Origin: Peptoniphilus faecalis
GTDB taxonomy: Bacteria; Bacillota; Clostridia; Tissierellales; Peptoniphilaceae
Direction: 5' to 3'
Assembly: GCF_012976305.1 (NCBI RefSeq)
Contig: NZ_JABDSR010000005.1
Location: 62,001 to 126,000 of the forward strand
DNA length: 64,000 nucleotides
Both the position numbers and the translations under genes were made by a program. Positions within the stretch are counted from its first letter, which is position 1. The number at the start of each line of letters is the position of its first letter. The notes under the pieces were generated by a model. That model was not told where the DNA came from and made no database searches. It was given only the letters and a program-made list of their open reading frames with translations. Shown here piece after piece: positions 1 through 7,931 of the stretch.

Positions 1-395
1 TCCATTGTGAACTTATCAACAAGAATCATTTCACCATCTTGGAATTTGCTAGTAAGAACTGACTTAAGAGCAACTCTTCTAGCCTTCTTAGGAGTTGTAT
101 AAGAATAATCTCTTGGTTTCTTAGCGAAAACAACTCCGCCACCTCTCCATTGAGGTGATCTAATAGAACCTTGTCTTGCACGACCTGTTCCCTTTTGTCT
201 CCAAGGCTTTCTTCCGCCTCCACGCACTTCAGCACGAGTTTTAGCAGAGTGAGTACCTTGTCTTTTATTAGCCAAAATGTTTTTAACAACTAAATAAACA
301 GCATGAGTGCTTATAGGAGCATCAAATAGCCCTTCACTTAGTTCGACTTCTTCAACAGGATTTCCCTTAATGTCAATCATTTGAATTTTAGGCAT
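1..395 (-). CDS. rplD: 50S ribosomal protein L4 (partial, C-terminal end outside window)
   Basis: This is the N-terminal 131 residues of ribosomal protein L4, read on the minus strand from the ATG at 393-395. The family is usually about 205 residues, so the last third lies beyond base 1. The visible part begins [20 protein letters not shown] and contains the Gly/Arg-rich loop ([20 protein letters not shown]) that threads into the 23S rRNA core and lines the exit tunnel, followed by the [20 protein letters not shown] segment. It follows rplC by 17 nt with an AGGGAGG-type binding site, in the standard S10-L3-L4 order. In several bacteria L4 represses its own operon by binding the leader; a structured leader is present upstream of rpsJ, but binding here is inference. 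Confidence 0.97.
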   Translation of the reverse strand, partial: MPKIQMIDIKGNPVEEVELSEGLFDAPISTHAVYLVVKNILANKRQGTHSAKTRAEVRGGGRKPWRQKGTGRARQGSIRSPQWRGGGVVFAKKPRDYSYTTPKKARRVALKSVLTSKFQDGEMILVDKFTM

Positions 396-412
396 TTCTT
401 AACCTCCCTATC

Positions 413-1045
413 TTATCTAGTCATTTTAACAGTGCTTTTAATTCTTACAGTTCCCTTCTTAGGTCCTGGGATAGCACCCTTAACTAAAATTAAATTTTTA
501 TCTGTATCTATTCTAACAATTTCTAAATTTTGAACAGTAACTCTTTCGTTACCCATTTTTCCAGCCATTCTATGGTTTTTGAATACTTTTCCTGGATAAG
601 AAGCAGCACCCATACCACCTGGCATTCTGTGGAATTTAGAACCGTGAGTTTCTCTACCACGGCCAAAGTTATGGCGTTTGATAATACCTGCAGTTCCTTT
701 ACCCTTTGAAGTACCAATTACATCAACATGTTCCTCTACTTCAAAAATATCTACCTTTATTTCATCTCCAAGGTTGTAAGAATCTACATCATCAGTTCTA
801 AATTCAGAAAGATGTTTTCTATATCCTACGCCTGCCTTGTCGAAATGTCCCTTCTCAGGTTTGTTAAGTTTTTTTTCTTTAACTTCATGTGTTGCAACTT
901 GGATAGCATTGTATCCATCACTTTCAATTGTTTTCTTTTGCACAACAACATTTGGTTCTACTTCAATAACTGAGACAGGAGTAACATTACCCTCTTCATC
1001 AATAATTTGGGTCATGCCAATTTTTTTACCTACTAAATATTTCAT
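413..1045 (-). CDS. rplC: 50S ribosomal protein L3
   Basis: Full-length ribosomal protein L3 (210 residues, typical length), an early assembly protein near the peptidyl transferase centre. The start [14 protein letters not shown] is the classic L3 N-terminus, and the signature [32 protein letters not shown] sits in the middle, containing the Gly/His-rich finger that reaches the catalytic centre. The ATG at 1043-1045 is preceded by AGGAGG at about 7 nt. It lies 58 nt after rpsJ and 17 nt before rplD, consistent with one S10-operon transcript. The several ORFs on the opposite strand here are shadows. Confidence 0.98.
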   Translation of the reverse strand: MKYLVGKKIGMTQIIDEEGNVTPVSVIEVEPNVVVQKKTIESDGYNAIQVATHEVKEKKLNKPEKGHFDKAGVGYRKHLSEFRTDDVDSYNLGDEIKVDIFEVEEHVDVIGTSKGKGTAGIIKRHNFGRGRETHGSKFHRMPGGMGAASYPGKVFKNHRMAGKMGNERVTVQNLEIVRIDTDKNLILVKGAIPGPKKGTVRIKSTVKMTR

Positions 1046-1103
1046 GTTGCACCTCCTAGTATTTACAGCGGACTTCTAAATAGAAGTCATATAAAGCAAA
1101 GTC

Positions 1104-1421
1104 TTAAAGTTTAATTTCTATGTCTACACCAGCTGGTAGATTTAACTTCATAAGTGAATCTACAGTTTTTTGTGTAGGATTAAGTATATCAATTAGACGC
1201 TTGTGAGTTCTTTGCTCAAATTGTTCTCTTGAATCCTTATCCTTGTGTACAGCTCTTATAATTGTAATAATTTCCTTTTCTGTTGGAAGAGGAATTGGTC
1301 CAGATACTTCTGCACCGCTCTTCTTAGCAGCTTCAACAATTCTTAACGCTGAATTATCAAGTAATTCGTGATCATAAGCTTTAAGTTTAATTCTGATTTT
1401 TTGTTTGCCTTTGTTAGACAT
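1104..1421 (-). CDS. rpsJ: 30S ribosomal protein S10 (NusE)
   Basis: Ribosomal protein S10, 105 residues. It is a component of the 30S head and, as NusE, a partner in transcription antitermination. It carries the family segments [15 protein letters not shown] near the start, [10 protein letters not shown] in the middle and [15 protein letters not shown] towards the end. The ATG at 1419-1421 has an AGGAGGT binding site ending 5 nt upstream. It is the first gene of the minus-strand S10 operon. The binding site directly abuts the 3' arm of a small leader hairpin (1433-1457), so translation could be sensitive to leader folding. Confidence 0.98.
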   Translation of the reverse strand: MSNKGKQKIRIKLKAYDHELLDNSALRIVEAAKKSGAEVSGPIPLPTEKEIITIIRAVHKDKDSREQFEQRTHKRLIDILNPTQKTVDSLMKLNLPAGVDIEIKL

Positions 1422-1432
1422 ATTTACCTCCT

Positions 1433-1622
1433 ATTCGCTAAAGCCTTACTTGCGAATGGGGTTATCGATAAACGCACCCTAGTGTATCATAGAGCCCATC
1501 TGAAAAAAATAACCCTCGCCCAAGTCCAGCTTGGACTTCTCCGTCATAATTACCTCGAAACTCCTTTTTTTCAGCAAAGTTTCGAGCAACTTATGACTTC
1601 ATCGCAACATTCTTTTTTAAAC
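1433..1622 (-). ncRNA. Structured 5' leader of the S10 operon (candidate r-protein autoregulatory RNA)
   Basis: About 190 nt of untranslated leader lie between the predicted start site and rpsJ, and they are visibly more GC-rich than the surrounding spacer. In transcript order there is a two-part stem (7 bp at 1591-1597/1543-1549, then a symmetric 4-nt internal loop and 9 bp at 1578-1586/1554-1562). Next comes a tight 7-bp hairpin with a 3-nt loop (1532-1538/1522-1528), and then a 6-bp hairpin (1452-1457/1433-1438) that touches the AGGAGG of rpsJ. No U-run follows any stem. S10 operons of proteobacteria and Firmicutes are known to use L4-binding leaders; whether this one matches a described class is not tested. 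Confidence 0.6.
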
Positions 1623-1630
1623 GCTTAAAC

Positions 1631-1659
1631 ATTATATAGTATATTTAAGCCAATGTAAA
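1631..1659 (-). promoter_or_regulatory. Promoter of the S10 operon
   Basis: On the minus strand TTTACA (1654-1659) and a perfect TATAAT (1631-1636) are separated by exactly 17 nt. Transcription would start near 1624, giving a leader of about 200 nt before rpsJ. This is a near-consensus sigma-A promoter, as expected for a ribosomal operon. Confidence 0.8.
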
Positions 1660-1970
1660 GGAATTTTTTGAAGTAATTGAAAATTTTTCGGGAAATTTTA
1701 AACTTCTCCATTGTAATTTTTAGAGAAACTTTTTCTATAATTGTAAATTAAATTATAAGTTAAATTTATTTCAATAAAAAACTTCCTATTTTTTTATGTG
1801 TATAAAATTTTTGAATTTTCTTACACCTTCTCCTCAATTCATATTCTTCTCTTTAAACCTTTTAATTTATTTTACCAATCCCGACCAATAGCTCATGCCA
1901 AAACAGAAAAATATGGCTTAGTTTTTACTAAACCATATTTCTTCTATTATATATAATTGGTCTATAAATT
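1660..1970. other. AT-rich spacer between S10 promoter and ahpF
   Basis: No convincing gene was found on either strand. The spacer holds the ahpF terminator at 1909-1940. The rest is A/T-rich sequence with several short TTTCT/AAATT runs, in which I see no further structure. Confidence 0.6.
1904..1940 (-). terminator. Intrinsic terminator of ahpCF
   Basis: A 13-bp stem with one mismatch (1928-1940 with 1909-1921) and a 6-nt loop is followed on the minus strand by a T-rich tract. It lies about 30 nt after the ahpF stop codon. Confidence 0.75.
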
Positions 1971-3488
1971 TTATTTAGTCATTAAATAATTATATGCACC
2001 TAGTGCAGCTATGGCTCCGCTACCTTGTGCTATCACAATTTGTTTAAATGTAGAATTCGTACAATCTCCCGCTGAGTAAATTCCTTCTTTATTAGTTTTT
2101 CCAAACTCGTCTACAATAATTTCGCCACGAGAATTTTTTTCTACATTGTCAAGCCATTCAGTCGTAGGAACAAGGCCCACTTGAATAAAACATCCCTGTG
2201 TATCTTCTGTAATTACTTCACCGCTAACTCTATCTTGATAAGTTATTTTTTCTAAAACTTTTCCACCCTCTAGACTTTGTGTAGCAGCATTAGTAATAAC
2301 CCTTACATTTTTAAGTTCCTTTAACTTATCTTGTAATATAGAGTCTGCCTTTAACTCCGGTAAAAATTCTAATACTAAAACTTCCTTTGCAATGCCTGCC
2401 AAGTCAATAGCTGCTTCTATACCCGAGTTTCCTCCGCCGATTACTGTAACCTTTTTATTCTTAAATAAAGGTCCATCACAATGCGTGCAATAAGCTACGC
2501 CCTTATTTCTAAATTCAATTTCACCAGGAACTCCGATTAATCTCCACTTAGCACCAGTTGCTATAATTATTGTTTTAGACTTAAGTTCTCCATGATCAGT
2601 AATTACTTTAATTGGATTTGCTTCTATTATATTTTCTACATTTACATTATCTATAATATCCACATTATACTTTTGTACATGTTCCCTTACATCGTCCATA
2701 AATTTAGGTCCCTCAGTATATGAAAGCCCAGTAATGTTTTCTATTGCTAAAGTTTCCTTAACTTGTCCGCCAAATTCCTTAGCAACAAGCCCTGTCTTTA
2801 TTCCCTTTCTGGCAGCATAAATTGCTGCAGTTGCCCCTGCAGGCCCACCGCCTATTACCAATACGTCAAATTCTTCTTTTTCATCTAGCTTTAAATCTTC
2901 TTTCTCATCTGTAACTTTATTTAAAATTTCATTAAGAGAAATCTTGCCATTATAGAATAATTCACCCTTTAGGTAAGAAGTTGGTACAGCCAATATTCCT
3001 AATTCTTCAACATAATCCTTAAACATAGAACCATCGATCATAGTATGTTTAATTTTAGGATTAAGTACAGCCATTATATTTAAAGCTTGAACAACTTCAG
3101 GACAATTGTGGCAGCTTAGGCTTACAATAGTTTGAAAATCAAGCTCTTTATCAATTGATTTTATTCTCTTTATTTGTGACTCTTCAATCTTTGGTGCTCT
3201 TCCCCCTACTTGAAGAAGTGCTAGGACAAAGGATTCAAATTCATGTCCCAAGGGAATTCCTGCAAAAGTTATTCCCTCTATATCTTCTGAAGATAAAGAA
3301 AAACTAGGAGTATACTTTAAATTTCCCTCTTTTAGTTTTAATTTATCTGATAAAGGTAATAACTCATCTATAAATTCCTTAACTTTTTTTGAATTTTCAC
3401 TCTCATCAAGACTTGCAGTGATTACAACCTCTCTTTCGAGAAGTTGTAAATACTGTTTTACTTGATTTTTTAGATTTGAATCCAACAT
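1971..3488 (-). CDS. ahpF: Alkyl hydroperoxide reductase subunit F (NAD(P)H-dependent peroxiredoxin reductase)
   Basis: AhpF passes electrons from NADH through FAD and two disulfide centres to the peroxiredoxin AhpC, in the cytoplasm. The 505-residue length matches full AhpF (about 510). An N-terminal double-thioredoxin-fold domain occupies residues 1-200, with redox pair CHNC at 126-129. A thioredoxin-reductase-like half has the FAD motif GGGPAG at 213-218, redox pair CTHC at 334-337 and the nucleotide motif GGGNSG at 351-356. Its ATG overlaps the ahpC stop by one base (TAATG), so the two are translationally coupled. In anaerobes such pairs protect against oxygen and host peroxide. Confidence 0.95.
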   Translation of the reverse strand: MLDSNLKNQVKQYLQLLEREVVITASLDESENSKKVKEFIDELLPLSDKLKLKEGNLKYTPSFSLSSEDIEGITFAGIPLGHEFESFVLALLQVGGRAPKIEESQIKRIKSIDKELDFQTIVSLSCHNCPEVVQALNIMAVLNPKIKHTMIDGSMFKDYVEELGILAVPTSYLKGELFYNGKISLNEILNKVTDEKEDLKLDEKEEFDVLVIGGGPAGATAAIYAARKGIKTGLVAKEFGGQVKETLAIENITGLSYTEGPKFMDDVREHVQKYNVDIIDNVNVENIIEANPIKVITDHGELKSKTIIIATGAKWRLIGVPGEIEFRNKGVAYCTHCDGPLFKNKKVTVIGGGNSGIEAAIDLAGIAKEVLVLEFLPELKADSILQDKLKELKNVRVITNAATQSLEGGKVLEKITYQDRVSGEVITEDTQGCFIQVGLVPTTEWLDNVEKNSRGEIIVDEFGKTNKEGIYSAGDCTNSTFKQIVIAQGSGAIAALGAYNYLMTK

Positions 3489-4057
3489 TAGATTTTACCA
3501 ACAAGATCTAGTCCTGGAGTTAATGTTTCACCTGTTTCTTTCCATTTAGCTGGACATACTTCGCCAGGATTATTTCTTACAAATTGTGCCGCACGAATCT
3601 TATCGTATACTTGACTTGCATCACGGCCAATTCCATCTGCATTAATTTCAACAGTTTGAATTATTCCATCTGGATCAATAATAAAAGTAGCTCTTTGTGC
3701 CAATCCTGGCTCTTCATCAAGCACATCAAAATCTCTTGTAATTGATTTATGTGGATCAGCAAGCATTGTAAATTCTAGCTTAGAAATAGCTTCTGAATGA
3801 TCATGCCAAGCTTTATGCACAAAATGTGTATCAGTTGACATAGAATAAACTTCAACACCTAATTCTTGTAATTTAGCATATTGACCTTGCATGTCCTCAA
3901 GTTCCGTAGGGCATACAAAAGTAAAATCTGCCGGGTAGAACATTAACACCGTCCATTTACCTTCAAAATCTTTATTTGTAATTTCGATAAACTCTTCTTT
4001 CTTTGGACTATAGCCCATTGTTTTAAACTCTGGAATTTTCTTTCCTATTTGTGACAT
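3488..4057 (-). CDS. ahpC: Alkyl hydroperoxide reductase subunit C (2-Cys peroxiredoxin)
   Basis: AhpC reduces H2O2, organic hydroperoxides and peroxynitrite in the cytoplasm and is re-reduced by AhpF. At 189 residues it has the normal length of the AhpC/Prx1 class. The peroxidatic cysteine is C49 in [12 protein letters not shown], with the supporting Pro/Thr of YPADFTF just before, and the resolving cysteine is C168 in GEVCPAKW near the C-terminus. The ATG has a GGAGG site 7 nt upstream. It is the first gene of the ahpC-ahpF operon, and a Fur/PerR-like inverted repeat lies about 45-60 nt upstream of the start. Confidence 0.97.
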   Translation of the reverse strand: MSQIGKKIPEFKTMGYSPKKEEFIEITNKDFEGKWTVLMFYPADFTFVCPTELEDMQGQYAKLQELGVEVYSMSTDTHFVHKAWHDHSEAISKLEFTMLADPHKSITRDFDVLDEEPGLAQRATFIIDPDGIIQTVEINADGIGRDASQVYDKIRAAQFVRNNPGEVCPAKWKETGETLTPGLDLVGKI

Positions 4058-4390
4058 ATTGTCCTCCTTTATTTTAATTTTAACTTTTGCGATAATATTA
4101 TGATAAACATTATCAGTATTAATATACCCTAGAAATTTTTTTATAAACTTCTTTTTATTAATAACATAAATTTAGTCCCCCTTTCAAATATCACTTATTC
4201 AATTTCTTTAAAACTTCTGCTTTTAATATTTAAGGCAATGTAATATATTTTCTTCAAAAACACTAATATCCTTTTTATAAATTTATTGTTCCATAAAAGT
4301 TTTTCTTCCCATCAAAATTCTTAAATCGAAATATAAATCTATTTATTAGGGTATAATATAAATATATTAAATAAATATTAAGGAGGAACT
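4058..4390. other. Divergent intergenic region ahpC / etfB
   Basis: This 333-bp AT-rich region carries the ahpC promoter/operator near its left end and, on the plus strand, a TATAAT hexamer at 4352-4357 about 35 nt before etfB. I see no clear -35 for the latter and no gene inside. Confidence 0.6.
4101..4115 (-). promoter_or_regulatory. Fur/PerR-type operator upstream of ahpC
   Basis: TGATAAACATTATCA is a 7-1-7 inverted repeat (six of seven pairs match) and differs at one position from the Bacillus Fur-box core TGATAATNATTATCA; PerR boxes are closely similar. It lies just upstream of the ahpC translation start and overlaps plausible promoter elements. Regulation of ahpCF by PerR is known in Firmicutes. 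Which Fur-family protein acts here cannot be told from the window. Confidence 0.55.
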
Positions 4391-5188
4391 ATGAAGATAT
4401 TATTATTAATGAAAACTGTTCCTGACACAACTAATGCAAAAATTGACCCAGAAACTAATAACTTAATTAGAGATGGAATTAAAACTATAATAAATCCATC
4501 AGACTTATGTGGACTTAAATTTGCATTAAATATATCAGAACAAGTAGAAGAAGATGTCCAAATTGACGTGCTAACTATGGGACCACCTTCAGCAGAAAAA
4601 TTTTTGCGTGACTGCATACAAATGGGTGCAGAAGAAGCTTATCTATTAGAAGGTCTTGAGTTTAAAGGATCTGACACAATAGCAACTTCCTATGCACTTG
4701 CAGAAGCGGCGAAATCAATTTGTGATTACGATATAATCTTTACAGGCGACCAAACTACAGACGGCGACACTGGACAAGTAGGCCCACAAATTGCAGAAAG
4801 ACTCGGCATGAATCAAGTTACTTATCTATGCGACATAAATTATCGAGATGGCGAATTTGAAGTTAAGAGAAATATAGGCACAGGCGTTGAAACCATAAAA
4901 TTATCTACACCTTTTGTTGCAACAGCCCTAAAGGGTTCAGTGAACAAGCCTTCAAAATTTGCATTAAATAGAGATGAAATTGCAAAGGAAAAAGAAATTC
5001 ACGTCTTAACTGCATCTTCCCTTGGACTCGACCCTGACAAGCTTGGACAAAAGGGTTCTCTTACAATAGTAAAGGATTTAAGTGCTCCAAGAAAATCAGA
5101 AGCAGGAAACATAATTGACACTGGCTCTGCAAAGGGAAATATCAAAGAAGTCATAAAAATTTTAGAAGATAAGAAAGTATTAGTGTAG
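4391..5188 (+). CDS. etfB: Electron transfer flavoprotein subunit beta
   Basis: EtfB (265 residues, normal length) forms a soluble heterodimer with EtfA. It binds AMP or, in bifurcating forms, a second FAD, and carries electrons between acyl-CoA or 2-hydroxyacid dehydrogenases and other carriers. The N-terminus MKILLLMKTVPDT and the motif TDGDTGQVGPQIAERLG in the nucleotide-binding fold are typical, as is the loop FTGDQTTDGDTGQVGP. It starts at an ATG with AAGGAGG 6 nt upstream and precedes etfA by 8 nt. No dehydrogenase gene is adjacent, so its partner must be encoded elsewhere. The DGDTGQVGP loop is common to both bifurcating and ordinary ETFs, so bifurcation cannot be decided from it. Confidence 0.95.
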   Translation: MKILLLMKTVPDTTNAKIDPETNNLIRDGIKTIINPSDLCGLKFALNISEQVEEDVQIDVLTMGPPSAEKFLRDCIQMGAEEAYLLEGLEFKGSDTIATSYALAEAAKSICDYDIIFTGDQTTDGDTGQVGPQIAERLGMNQVTYLCDINYRDGEFEVKRNIGTGVETIKLSTPFVATALKGSVNKPSKFALNRDEIAKEKEIHVLTASSLGLDPDKLGQKGSLTIVKDLSAPRKSEAGNIIDTGSAKGNIKEVIKILEDKKVLV

Positions 5189-5196
5189 GTGATAAA

Positions 5197-6192
5197 ATGA
5201 AAAAAGGAAATATTTGGGTAGTAAACGAAACTTCAGAAGGTTCACTTTCACTTATTACTAAGGAAACTATGTCAAAGGCAAGAGAACTTTCTGTGGATTT
5301 AAATAAAGAACTTATAGCAGTTGAAATTGGATTTAATAACGACGACATTGCAAGGGAATCAGGGTATTATGGCGCCGATAAAGTAATACAAGTAAATGAT
5401 GAACTTTTACAAAATTACAACACCTTAGGCTATGCAAAAGTTTTGGAAGCATTAATGGATAAATACGACCCTGCAATAGTAATGTTACCAGCTAGCCACA
5501 ACGGCCGTGACCTTGCCGGAAGAGTTTCCGCCAATAAAGGCGTTGGACTCGTTGCAGACTGCTCATCAGTTGAACTAACAGAAGATAAAAAAGACATAAA
5601 ATGGATTAGACCTTCCTTTGACGGAAAATTATTCTGCGACGTAAGAATTTTATCTGAAGTTATGATGGCAACAATTGGAAGAGGTGCTTTTGTGGAAGCA
5701 ACTCGTGACGAAAGTAAAAATGTTGAAATTATAAAAGAAGAAACAAAACTCAAGGCAGAAGACATTGCTACAAAGTTTATTGGCTTCGAAAAATCTGACA
5801 TCAACCCACTACTAGACAAACTTATGAATTCAAAAATAGTTGTATCAGGTGGATTAGGACTTGGCGGACCAGAAAACTGGCATTTAGTAGAAGAACTTGC
5901 CGATGCTCTTGGCGGTGCAGTTGGTGCAACAAAAGCTGCAACAGACCTTGGCTGGTGTGATAAAGACATTCAAGTTGGAGTAACTGGCGTACAAGTAAAA
6001 CCAGATTTATACATTGCCCTTGGAATATCTGGAGCAATTCAACATACAAAGGGAATGGAAAACTCTGCGACAATTATTGCAATAAATAAGGACCCAGATG
6101 CAGCAATATTTAACATAGCAAGCTATGGAATAGTAGACGATTTATTTAACATAGTTCCAGATTTAATAAAAGAAATTAAAAATAGAAAGTAA
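5197..6192 (+). CDS. etfA: Electron transfer flavoprotein subunit alpha
   Basis: EtfA, 331 residues, is the FAD-binding large subunit of the electron transfer flavoprotein. The C-terminal FAD domain shows the expected run GGLGLGGPENW, GATKAATDLGW, QVGVTGVQVKPDLYIALGISGAIQH and the terminal NKDPDAAIFNIASYGIVDDL. In the second element most relatives have a Ser-Arg pair where this protein has Thr-Lys; the Arg normally tunes the flavin potential. The start has an AGGTG site 6 nt upstream, and translation is probably coupled to etfB. A good terminator follows at 6198. No ferredoxin domain is fused, unlike some fixX-associated ETFs. Confidence 0.95.
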   Translation: MKKGNIWVVNETSEGSLSLITKETMSKARELSVDLNKELIAVEIGFNNDDIARESGYYGADKVIQVNDELLQNYNTLGYAKVLEALMDKYDPAIVMLPASHNGRDLAGRVSANKGVGLVADCSSVELTEDKKDIKWIRPSFDGKLFCDVRILSEVMMATIGRGAFVEATRDESKNVEIIKEETKLKAEDIATKFIGFEKSDINPLLDKLMNSKIVVSGGLGLGGPENWHLVEELADALGGAVGATKAATDLGWCDKDIQVGVTGVQVKPDLYIALGISGAIQHTKGMENSATIIAINKDPDAAIFNIASYGIVDDLFNIVPDLIKEIKNRK

Positions 6193-6197
6193 CATTT

Positions 6198-6229
6198 AAA
6201 GCCGTGGTTTCCATGGCTTTACTTTTTTT
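6198..6229 (+). terminator. Terminator of etfBA
   Basis: The stem AAAGCC/GGCTTT (6198-6203 with 6215-6220) has an inner TGG/CCA pairing and is followed by a run of seven T, six bases after the etfA stop. Confidence 0.85.
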
Positions 6230-6240
6230 ATCATGCACAA

Positions 6241-6268
6241 AATAAAAAGACTCGAGTTTACGAGTCTT
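6241..6268 (-). terminator. Terminator of the pilus/sortase operon
   Basis: A perfect 8-bp stem AAGACTCG/CGAGTCTT with a 6-nt loop (6247-6268) is followed on the minus strand by TTTTATTTT. It closes the sortase operon and stands back to back with the etfA terminator. Confidence 0.85.
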
Positions 6269-6294
6269 AATAATATTTGACCTTTCTATAAATG

Positions 6295-7113
6295 TCAATG
6301 TCTTTTCTCTTTTTTTACATAAGCAATCATTTTAAAGAACACTAAAAACATGGCAATCCAACCAACAACTGTAACAGCATAAATTGCATACTTTAAATAT
6401 GGAACTTCACGTTTCTGTTCAACTTGCGTAGTCACATTAGCTTTCTTTTCCACAACTCTTTCTGCGTTAATTAGTAGCCTCTTTGGTCTAGGTGGTCTCT
6501 TTGGATGACAAGTTAGTAATGTAATCATGTCCCTGCCTTCAATAGGGAGAATACTTTCCCAATCACTTGGATCTATAATCTCCTGACCAGTAACTTTGTA
6601 CTTCAAAAGTCCGCTGCGTCCATCAATTAAAATTTCATCTCCAACTTCAAGCTTGTCGATGTTGTAAAACATTAGATCTCCCCACCAGCCTCTATGACCA
6701 GCGATGACAGATCTCATAGACTTTCCGCCAAGAGGAATACTCGTTCCCTCTACTTGTGCAACTCCCCAATCCAAATGATCGTAAGTTGCATCGAGATAAA
6801 TTGGCTTTTTCATGTCAAGCTTAGGAATAATAAGATAAGCAAAAACTTCGTCCTTGTCAATGCCCTTGATATCGTAATAACCTTTATAATCTTCGTTGTC
6901 AAAGGGGTCGATAATATTGTTGCCGCTCTTTTTTACCTCTTCATTGTATTTTTTAAGTGCATCAGTTACCTGAGCATCTTTCTCCTTAAAAGAGGCATAC
7001 TTTTTGTCCGCCATGATTTCTCTAAAGGACATAGAAGTAAAAGCAAGAAGGGGCATAAATATCCCCACCAAGATAAACAAATATCCAATTATGACCCTAG
7101 TCTTAGCCTTCAT
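6295..7113 (-). CDS. Class C sortase (pilus assembly), copy 3 of the operon
   Basis: Membrane-anchored transpeptidase that joins pilins through their C-terminal sorting motif to a lysine of the next subunit. It is 272 residues, with membrane segments near residues 7-26 and 233-255. The catalytic residues are H140 (AGHRGWWG), C202 (TLLTCHP) and an Arg near 212 (PKRLLIN). A lid-like Asp-Pro-Phe at 69-71, typical of class C pilin polymerases, is present. It differs from the two upstream sortases in having the TLLTCHPKRPPRPKR stretch and no HRLxVRGHRIPY. The ATG lies in an ATGA overlap with the upstream sortase, whose six terminal Arg codons also form the AGGAGGAGG site. Its exact substrate is unknown. 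Confidence 0.92.
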   Translation of the reverse strand: MKAKTRVIIGYLFILVGIFMPLLAFTSMSFREIMADKKYASFKEKDAQVTDALKKYNEEVKKSGNNIIDPFDNEDYKGYYDIKGIDKDEVFAYLIIPKLDMKKPIYLDATYDHLDWGVAQVEGTSIPLGGKSMRSVIAGHRGWWGDLMFYNIDKLEVGDEILIDGRSGLLKYKVTGQEIIDPSDWESILPIEGRDMITLLTCHPKRPPRPKRLLINAERVVEKKANVTTQVEQKREVPYLKYAIYAVTVVGWIAMFLVFFKMIAYVKKEKRH

Positions 7114-7931
7114 AGCCTCCTCCTGCGTCTTCTAATGTAAATATATATAACGAGCATAACAATAGCCAAAATAGCAAATACCCAAATCAATGACCTTTGA
7201 TTGAACTTAGCTTTATTTTCCTCAGTTTCTTTTTCCTTTGGCACATATGGAATCCTGTGTCCACGCACCAAAAGTCTATGAGAATTAATCATATAAGGCG
7301 TACAAGTTAAAAGAGTCATGTAGTCCATGCCGTCAACGACGAGAACATAATCAAAATTCCACGGCTCAATAACTACGATTTGGTCCACTTGATAAGCTAA
7401 AGTTTCCTTGATATTTGTATAATAAAACACATCGCCTACTTCCATCTTGTCAAGATCTCTAAAGAGCTTGACTTGCGGAAGACCTCTATGAGCTGTGATG
7501 ACAGAGTGGGTAGACTTGCCGCCAACAGGAAGGGAAGTTCCTTCCAAATGACCACAAGCGTGTTGCAAAACATCTTCAGAAGTTCCGGCAAAAACAGGAA
7601 TATTTTGGTTTATCTTAGGAATATCTATATAGCCAATTTTTTCCCTCGCTTCAAGCATTCTGGCATAATTTGCCATGCCTTCCTTTTCCCTTTCAGTGTA
7701 GGGGTCAGCAAGCTTTGAAGGGTCTAGAGTTTCATTATAAGCACGAGCAAGATCCATTCTCTTGTTTATCTCTTCCTCTGACATCTCAGAAACAGCTTCC
7801 TTAAATTCCGTAATTTGATTGTTGTTATCCACAGTATAATAATAATTTGAAATAATCGGATAAATGGCAATGAGAAGACCTAACAAAAATAACAGGATAA
7901 TCTTCCAATTATTTTTAAACTTCTCCTTCAC
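7110..7931 (-). CDS. Class C sortase (pilus assembly), copy 2 of the operon
   Basis: Pilin-polymerising sortase, 273 residues if translation begins at the GTG at 7929-7931. I chose this because GAGGTG lies 6 nt upstream; ATGs at 7937 and 7958 are possible but poorly placed. Membrane segments lie near residues 11-30 and in the C-terminal 35 residues, followed by a run of six arginines. The lid motif DPY is at about 76-78, the catalytic H is in TAHRGLP (about 148), C in TLLTCTP (about 210) and R in NSHRLLVRG (about 219). Its coding sequence overlaps the upstream sortase by about 17 nt, and its stop overlaps the next start by 4 nt, so the three sortases are tightly coupled. Confidence 0.92.
   Translation of the reverse strand: MKEKFKNNWKIILLFLLGLLIAIYPIISNYYYTVDNNNQITEFKEAVSEMSEEEINKRMDLARAYNETLDPSKLADPYTEREKEGMANYARMLEAREKIGYIDIPKINQNIPVFAGTSEDVLQHACGHLEGTSLPVGGKSTHSVITAHRGLPQVKLFRDLDKMEVGDVFYYTNIKETLAYQVDQIVVIEPWNFDYVLVVDGMDYMTLLTCTPYMINSHRLLVRGHRIPYVPKEKETEENKAKFNQRSLIWVFAILAIVMLVIYIYIRRRRRRL

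Noticed and set aside
26-289. A short minus-strand frame at the start of the window, rich in Leu.
   Set aside because: The true L4 reading frame is a different one on the same strand, and the translated L4 motifs are unmistakable there.
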